A DNA stretch of 64,000 bases, from NCBI GenBank assembly GCA_034769895.1, contig CM068372.1, forward strand, positions 242,382,343 to 242,446,342, given 5' to 3'. How positions within the stretch are numbered: the stretch's first letter is position 1; the number at the start of each line of letters is the position of its first letter. Shown here in pieces: positions 55,747 to 64,000 of this stretch. The position numbers were made by a program, and so were the translations under genes. The notes under the pieces are model-generated. The model saw only the letters and a program-made list of their open reading frames with translations. It made no database searches and was not told the origin of the DNA. The DNA is from Magicicada septendecula (lineage: Eukaryota > Arthropoda > Insecta > Hemiptera > Cicadidae).

Positions 55747-56037
55747 TGTAATGGGTCAAATTAGAAGGTTTTTTATTTATCTATATAACATAGATCACCC
55801 ATTCAATCACTTTTAAATTGCCAGACTTCACCTGTAAGGAGCCTCCAGTACAGCAATGCAACATACACACAGTCAGTCAAAACAATTGCCAGACGCATTG
55901 CACAATCACATAGCAGCAGCCTTGTGACACAGTCTACAGTGTGTCATCCCGAAATAAAACGAAACCTTCCAGGTATGTGGAAGTCAATCTATTATATTAT
56001 ATTAAAAGAAAAATATTAATAGTTATTTAGCATCTCA
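55747..56037 (+). mobile_element. Solo LTR of an unidentified element (291 bp)
   Basis: TGTAATGGGTC...CATCTCA, flanked on both sides by TGTT (55743-55746 and 56038-56041). The uninterrupted 5' LTR of element 3 has a single TGTT there. AATAAA lies near its end. TG/CA ends and a 4-bp duplication identify a solo LTR. Confidence 0.85.
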
Positions 56038-56998
56038 TGTTGTTAACCAGTGAATCATACAAATGGACGTGTTTCCAAAAGACACAGTCAGTCTATCAGT
56101 GAAACGGGGAGAAAAAGTAAGATGCAATTTACAGATTATGAGGGGACGCAGGTAGAAATCTGCCTGGAACCAGTTTAAAAAGGCGCAGAAAAAACGGAAT
56201 TAGTGTAACCACGCCAGGTACGCTCGCCCCAGTCTCCAGTATACAGGACACACGTGTTCTTTTAGTGTCCACGGGCATTTACGGTAGGCCTACCGAATTT
56301 TGTCTTAAATGTTGAAAGTGCTAACAAATTTTAAAGTAAAAGGTAATAAAACAATGGAGATATAAATACAGACGGTTAGAACAATTTTTTTTTGTCTCTG
56401 GTGATTTGAAAGTGAACTGTGAAGTGTGGTGCAACAACTGGGACCACGAGCCAGATAAGTAACAAAATAATTGGCCAAAAAGTTAATCAAATTTAATTAA
56501 AGTTTGTTTATTTGCAAAATGATTTTAAAACGTAAACAATACTAAAATGATGAGATCTCAATAGAAAGGGGGTAATCAGAAAAAGAGAGAGCATGTGAGA
56601 GAAAGAGAAAAGAGAGAAGTACTGATTTGCAAGTAAAACTTTTATATATTATAATTTTGCTTTGGCTATTAAATTTTGTTGTGTTAACATTTAAAATTAA
56701 AAAGAGATACATAATGTGTTTTTATAAATAAAAGATGATTGTGTAATACTAATAATGTGTTAGTATAATTATTACACCACACAATACCCATAACCTTATC
56801 TCTGTATCGACGAGTTCGTCTAGACGGCCCTGGAATATTTTTTATAGAAGGGAGTTTTGTTTATTTTCTAAATTATTTCTTTGGGGAGAGTGAATGGTTC
56901 CTACATTTACTCCTAAAAATGTAGTGGCGGCCCTAGGGACTTTGGGAATCTTCTCTATTAAGGTAAGTTGTAAATCGTAGTATCGAAATAATCTAGGT

Positions 56999-58288
<1,290 letters not shown>

Positions 58289-58374
58289 GGGTGTAGTTTC
58301 TTCTTTTATATCTCATTTTATTTTAACAGTTACAAGGGTCTGCGGACCCCACTTTGGGAACCACTGCTCGACAC

Positions 58375-59999
58375 TATATACTATACTGAATATATATCAA
58401 AGACATTAACTAATTAAAATATTATCTTATTAATGCTTGGTGAATATCATTAAAATCATTATAAATAAAGCATACATTATTTGTTATTATTTTAAACAAA
58501 TATGTTACTATTTATAAAGTATAATTTAATGGCAATGGTGGTTGCAGTAGAAAGAGATTACTGTTTGTTTGTAGCAAAGGGGAAGAGTGAAAGGACACAT
58601 TTAAGGAGTAGCGATATTTTATTCCTACATAATTTGTTAAGTTTCTTTTCAGATAAACAGTAGGCTGACCAGCGTATCTTTTTGTTGTGATAAACAAAAT
58701 TATACCTGCATTAGATACCAAATACTGCTTAGCTACTGTGGTGTGTTAACTGTACTAACGTAAGTTAAATAAGTTAAGTTAAACAAGATTCTTATATTAG
58801 TGACTGATGGTTTTTTCCTTCTTCTTTTAGAAATCTGATTAATACCGTTAATCAAATTTTTACCAGGGGTACTCCCCTTAAACAATATTTTTTGTTTTCA
58901 TCACAACTCAGCCAACCAGTACATTGTAGTAATATCTTATAAAAATTCAATTAAATTGGTAACCATCTGACTGTACAATTTAAATTACTGTTCATGGAGG
59001 ACTAACCATCATAGTCTTTTTATTTCGTTTTCCTCCCTTGACCTTTGCATAAAAGAACTCAAAACATATTTTAAGCCCTCTGCATCATAACATATTTTAA
59101 GCATCTCAAAATACTATCTTGTTTGGAGAGACCCAGATCCTGCCCTCGACTTGATGGTACTTTCCTTGGTTGAAGATGGAGGCAGTTGAAATAGCATAGC
59201 AACGACAGCATAAATAAGAAAGAGGAGTCATTAGCGCTCCATAAATACTGGGTACCAGCATTGAAACATGGTAAGATAAGCGAGCCAATCAAAAAAGGAG
59301 AGCATTAAATTGGCCAAATAATGAACAACCAGCATCTTAAAGAAAATGTATTAATAGAAGTGCCTTAATGGCATAAAACAGTTTAGGTTTGTATTCATTT
59401 GCAGACCTTTGTGATCTGTGTTCTCATACCACTTAATATGTCTGTCATTGGTATGGATGAAACTTCTGGAAGTGTTTTTAGATAATCTAGACCACAGCCT
59501 AACAGCCTGGAAAATTGTGACAGTGTAAAGACAGTTAATTTTTGTTTATGTACCTAGGGTGTACAAAATTTTGAAATGCAAATAAGGATGCACTACAGCA
59601 CTACAAACAGTGGTGTTGCAAATCATATGCAACAATTAAGCTTACATACACAACACAGAGAAACTGTGAAAATAGCTGTTACATATCACTTTTGGAAGCT
59701 CTGTCATTTACTGATAAAGTTGCAGATTGCTAGTACACCACCAGCTTAAGTACCAAAAAACATTATCACACAGAAACTAACACAGTTTCAGCTGAAAGGA
59801 AATCACACTTTTAATTCCTTAATCTTTTCACATTTTATTTTGTAATTTAATTCTTCTGAAATATGCAACAACAGCTACCAATGCTATAAATACTACACAA
59901 TGTAACATAATTTTCTTGTTGTTATAATTAAATTTATAATTTTCAAAACAATAACTATCATGTATATTTAGTTATACAAATAAATTATTTACCACCTAC
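58375..59999. other. GUF1 intron, right part
   Basis: Unique-looking AT-rich sequence. A minus-strand hydrophobic frame at 59071-59292 exists in two overlapping versions and matches nothing. No gene is called. Confidence 0.4.
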
Positions 60000-60214
60000 C
60001 CTGACTAGTTTGGAAGGTTCATATCCTTGGTCTTCATAATCGAAACTTGCAAAACCTGATGTCACAGATTTTAGGCTGTCATGAAAGTCAACGATGATTT
60101 CATTCAGAGGAAATGTAAACTTGAGTAAAATCCGTTCATTGTCTATGTTAGTTGAACCTATCTGAACACCACGTCTGTCCATGCAAAGGGACATAACATC
60201 TCCTAGATACCTAT
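60000..60214 (-). CDS. GUF1: GUF1 (LepA/EF4) exon, domain V region
   Basis: Host exon of 215 bp. The acceptor TTTTTCAG ends at 60215; it begins within a codon and reads RYLGDVMSLCMDRRG, then FPLNEIIVDFHDSLKS, then the family hallmark SGFASFDYEDQGYEPSKLVR. The donor GTAGGT starts at 59999. LepA/GUF1 proteins have LPL-EI--DF-D-LKS--SGYASFDYE in domain V, directly before the LVKLDIL start of the C-terminal domain, which here lies 20.8 kb away at 39174. It is part of a mitochondrial ribosome-associated GTPase; upstream exons with the G domain are not in the window. No lesion is seen. Confidence 0.9.
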
Positions 60215-61164
60215 CTGAAAAACAAAAGTTACAAATGAAACATGTACTGGATGGGCCAAGTTCTTTAGCCCTGTGAAGTGAAATAATGGGGAATGGCTAT
60301 GAAAAAGAGTGTTTGTGTTCCAATTGTGAACATCAATAAGTCATGCCTGGCATCCTTAATTATATCATGCTCCCTTCACAACACAGACTGTTTGTTCACA
60401 TATTCATTGAGGCATCCTACGTTTGGCAGTTTTACCACAGAATTGTTTTGACCAATGAGGTATTTTTTATTTTCAATTGTTCAATCACAAGGTTAATCAA
60501 TTTTATCAAGCAATGATAACAATGTGTATCTCTCCTGTGCCTGTGTGATACTGAATTTGTTTGGGCAAAGGTTAAAAAGTCACATAAGAAATTTTCAGCT
60601 ATTATGGAAGTCCTAATTTTACACAAATAACTGAGCAAACGATAATAATAGTAACAGAAAATAACTATGAAGGATACTGCATGAAAGTTAAAGAGGTAGA
60701 AGCCTACTATTGGTAAGGTTATCACATTTTTTCATCCACAGTGAGGATATTTACTATGAAAACAGAGAACTCTGCCTCAGAAGTAAAGGTTATCTTAATT
60801 TGTCATTCTTATTAGCGTTTTCCAAAAACTAAATTTCCTTTATTCACAATACCATAAATAAAAATATACAATAACTGCTTTTTACAAAAAGCTAATAAGT
60901 GCATATAAAAAATCTTTACTTTTAATTAATATAATTTATGTGGTACATTTGATAACCTTGAATAATAAAAAAAGATAATAATTATATATTTTAAGAATTG
61001 TAATTAAATTATTTGAATTCTTTGACAAAAAATCAATTTATTAATAATAATAACTTTATCTAAATTTACTTTTAGTATAAAAGATACCTTCAATTAGTCA
61101 TTACTTTTAACACAGTTAGAGTAACGGAAAAGTTTGAAATAAAAGTAATTCTTTGATTTTTATT

Positions 61165-61338
61165 TCAAACCACTAGGACCTCGAACACTGTCTTCACTGT
61201 TTTGTCTTCACCTTCTTTTAATGTATATTTTAAATTGGATGTTCCTTTGTTCAATAAACCTTTGTCTGATTTTGGATGACACTTCAGTTTGCAAGTAAAC
61301 TTAATATAATTAAAAGTTTTGACATCAGACAAATACAA
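61165..61338 (-). CDS. Possible terminal exon of unknown gene
   Basis: After a minus-strand CAG acceptor at 61339-61341, 57 codons run open to TGA at 61165-61167, and AATAAA follows at once (61159-61164). The peptide has Cys-x3-Cys-type spacing (FTCKLKCHP) and a Lys/Glu-rich tail ending VFEVLVV. The pyrimidine tract before the acceptor is poor. It is not GUF1. It may be a nested gene, an alternative 3' end, a retrocopy fragment or chance. Confidence 0.3.
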   Translation of the reverse strand: MYLSDVKTFNYIKFTCKLKCHPKSDKGLLNKGTSNLKYTLKEGEDKTVKTVFEVLVV

Positions 61339-61529
61339 CTGATCTCATTAAATATTATTCATTTTTGAGAAAACTTAATTATTAGTGAATAAGTAACAAA
61401 AATGTTGTAAGTAATTATTTGCTCTTTTTTAAATGATATTCCAAAAAATACCTGAAAAATGGTAACCTACACATATCCCCATACATAAGTCAAAATACTG
61501 GACTATCTGGGGTAAAACTACATGTATGA

Positions 61530-61727
61530 TGATCCAACTATTGGAGAAGTGATGGGACAACATCGGACATCATTGACAAGATTATTATAATATCAGATTT
61601 AGATGATGATAGTACCAGCATTGATAATGTTAATACCAACAACAGCAATTATAGTGACTTTTATGACAATAGAAATACTGACTGGGAAGATAGAACAGAT
61701 GAAAAGTTTGCTCATCCCCTTTACACT
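61530..61727 (+). CDS. Possible acidic exon, unknown product
   Basis: An open frame on the plus strand without ATG. It is rich in Asp, Asn and Ser (SDLDDDSTSIDN, NTDWEDRTDE) and ends FAHPLYT directly at a good donor, GTAAGT (61729-61734). The acidic style resembles N-termini of piggyBac-like transposase ORFs, but no catalytic part follows. Low support. Confidence 0.2.
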
Positions 61728-64000
61728 GTAAGTAATATATTATATTTTGAAGTGTAAAGCTGTGTAAACTGAAATTAGATTTCCATATTAATAATATTTT
61801 GCAGTACCAATCCTAATACAACCCACAGCAACAATTTTCTCTCTTTCCCATTTACTGAGGTAAGTACGTTATGTTTGTTTCAGTTTTGATGATGCTGCAA
61901 TGTCAATCAGTATTTCTCAGCAGCCTTTGCTTGTTTACAATTTTTTTATAGTGTTTGTTTATGTCCCTCCCCCTCTCACTCCTTTCAAAGCTAAAGAGCT
62001 ACATCAAATCTAGTATGCTTTCATATCTCTCCTACAAGAGTTACTATTGTAACGTGACATAATATAGCACAAAACTTACTAGTATAATTAATGGAAGAAA
62101 AGCTGAAAACTGAAAGAAAATAAAAGGTTATAACATGAAGAATAATAGCACACTACTAACTAATTTTTGACTTAGACAATGACAAGGACTAGACCCAATA
62201 GATTGGATAAGGTGAGACAAAAACAATAATCCAAACCACAATATGACTACAATTATGAGAGCCTGCCCAAATATTAACTAAAATAATGTATTAAAATAAA
62301 AGTACAAAATTAGATAGGGCAATAAACAAAATGTAATCTATAGAAAAGATAAAAGAAAGGGAAATGTAAAATCAAAGATATGAATAAAATATACAATGTT
62401 AAATAATAAGCTATCAAAAGCCACTATAATAAAATGAACCTGAGTAACAATAGTTATTAGTACAGAGGTGATGAATGAAATAAAAGTATGATAATCAATG
62501 AAAAACCATTATAGGACCCAGTGATAGTAGAATAAACTACATAAACACTAGTTAAAGAAAGTGCAGTGTAATTAACTATAAAATAATAAACTGGTAATAA
62601 CAGACTATAAGTAAGATAGTAACCCAGTTATAATAATTTGTTAGTATAGTATAAGTAGGATAAAAGATATATTGTGTTATTGTTAAGGAATGTTATAAAG
62701 TTATATAAAAAACACATAGAAAATAAATATAAAAAAGTAATATGTTAGATTGAAAACAGAGGGGAGTTAGACACTATATTCTCTTAAATGAGTTTATAAG
62801 GGAATAATAGTGCATAGTTAATATTCAAGTTTGTTATAGATTTCTTTGATGGTAAATAACCAAAGTATTGTTAGATGGCAAATTATGTTAAAACAAAACC
62901 TTTAAAACATGGAAAAATTCAGATACAGGCATGGACCTATAAAGAGGTATTAAATAGTTATATAATCTTGTGATGATTAAAAACAATCAAATGTTATGAG
63001 TTAAGTTAGTTTGTTTCAGGAATAATATATGGTAACATATAAAATTAACATAAATAACTGTAAACAATTGTTATAAGTATAGGGTAGGTGAATTAGTAAC
63101 TCTAGGCATTAGGCTTAGAACTGAGGAGCAGAATTTTGTGAATTTTAAGATAAAACAATAGCCAATAATAAAATAAATTATATAATCTGTTTAGGTCTCA
63201 AAGTAAAACTGTAGGGTACAAAACTGGATAGATAATAATTAGTTTAAAGGTAATTAACAAAAGAAACACCAAACTGAAAAATTAGTAATCTGTTATAAGT
63301 TGACCAAAGGTAACTTTGTGTGGATCAAAATAATTTGTAAACAAAAAGCAAAATAATGGTGTTATCATATTTAATATTACAAGTAGTAGAAGGAAGTTAT
63401 AATACTTTAAAAGATTTTAATAATTGTGTATAGAAAAACGTTAGTTTGATATAACAATGTTATAAATTATCAGCCAATGGGAATTAGTTTTTTACAGGGA
63501 GTTGCCATGACAACGAAACCTTGTTACATACAAAACCGTTAATAAATTATCATTCCATTATTGAAGTTTGAGTGGGGTGGATGTATGAAGCCCACAAAGA
63601 CATAAAAAGAAGTAAATCAGCCTATTTTATCTAAAGCACTGATTTCTTAATCAGTTATTTAGATAAACTAAATAACAATAATAACACTAATAGTAAAAAA
63701 TAAATAAATTCAACCAAGGAAATAAAAAATAACCTGGAGAAATTGCTGAATAAGTCCCAGTGAAGAATTAACAATCCACAGAAGGAAGAATATAGACGAA
63801 CACCTAACTGAACCCTGGAACCCACATTAGCCAGTACGACTGAGGGAATTTAAACACCGTAACAAGACCATTAACGAAAATTGAACTTGGAATTCACTGA
63901 ACTACACAAGAAAGGACAAGCAGCAGTATTCCAGAGAATTGTTTCCCATGATAAGCAGAGACGAAGGAGTGTTAAGTATATTTTAAATACCACTTCACCG

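Larger units (their letters stand above)
60215..64000. other. Upstream GUF1 intron and unassigned sequence
   Basis: A long AT-rich stretch. The exon expected before 60214 (with the TI-TP motif preceding YLG) was not found on the minus strand. Two coding-like pieces are listed separately. From 62049 the sequence starts TGTAACGTGAC and becomes A-rich with short TAATA repeats; it could be another LTR-type insertion whose end I cannot fix. Confidence 0.4.

Noticed and set aside
59071..59292. Hydrophobic minus-strand ORF as a membrane-protein exon
   Set aside because: Two overlapping frames look equally plausible, neither has splice signals, and no family is recognised.

Overview
The window looks like AT-rich nuclear DNA from an invertebrate animal, possibly an arthropod; the sequence does not name the species. 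Almost everything recognisable is transposable-element (TE) DNA nested inside the introns of one host gene. The host gene is read on the minus strand. Two exons (60000-60214, then 39046-39174) splice in phase and together encode the domain V / C-terminal-domain junction of the translation GTPase GUF1 (LepA/EF4 family). The 20.8 kb intron between them, and the sequence left of 39046, are filled with TEs.

Layout: (1) 1-16600 is a repeat mosaic. It holds tandem-core/microsatellite elements with palindromic ends, a 2.3 kb direct duplication (1-2300 = 9229-11525), ~0.95 kb inverted arms with a hammerhead-like motif (8098-9043 and 13372-14297), a Tigger/pogo DNA transposon with a dead transposase (11307-16109), a 703 bp non-autonomous Helitron and a 54-bp-stem hairpin. 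(2) 16611-38937 is a Ty3/Gypsy element ('element 2') whose 5' LTR was split by a younger relative ('element 1', 17316-28373). Both insertions have clean 4-bp target duplications (TATT and ACCC). (3) 39046-39174 is a GUF1 exon. (4) 40683-46752 is an old minus-strand Gypsy element with a normal CCHC Gag ('element 4'). (5) 46857-58366 is a hAT element carrying 'element 3' (47556-58334), a pol-less relative of elements 1/2 that is itself hit by tandem-core repeats and two solo LTRs. (6) 58367-64000 is GUF1 intron and the second GUF1 exon, with a few unassigned coding-like stretches.

The most unusual biology is in elements 1 and 2. Their Gag carries a RanBP2-type zinc finger flanked by RGG-rich tracts where retroelement Gag normally has a CCHC knuckle. 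Gag and Pol are in a -1 relation with no canonical slippery heptamer, and a well-placed Pol ATG lies 8 nt after the Gag stop in both. Both carry a 3.3-3.6 kb 3' region without Pol or Env. That region keeps exon-like modules bounded by splice signals and a ~400 nt RNA domain whose helices show seven compensatory base-pair exchanges between the two copies. Element 1 has two identical 1,243 bp LTRs yet a broken pol, which suggests it was mobilised in trans. Element 3 keeps the Gag N-terminus, the polypurine tract and the 3' exon of this family but has an unrecognised ORF instead of pol.

All calls come from reading the sequence and internal comparison of copies; no database search was possible.
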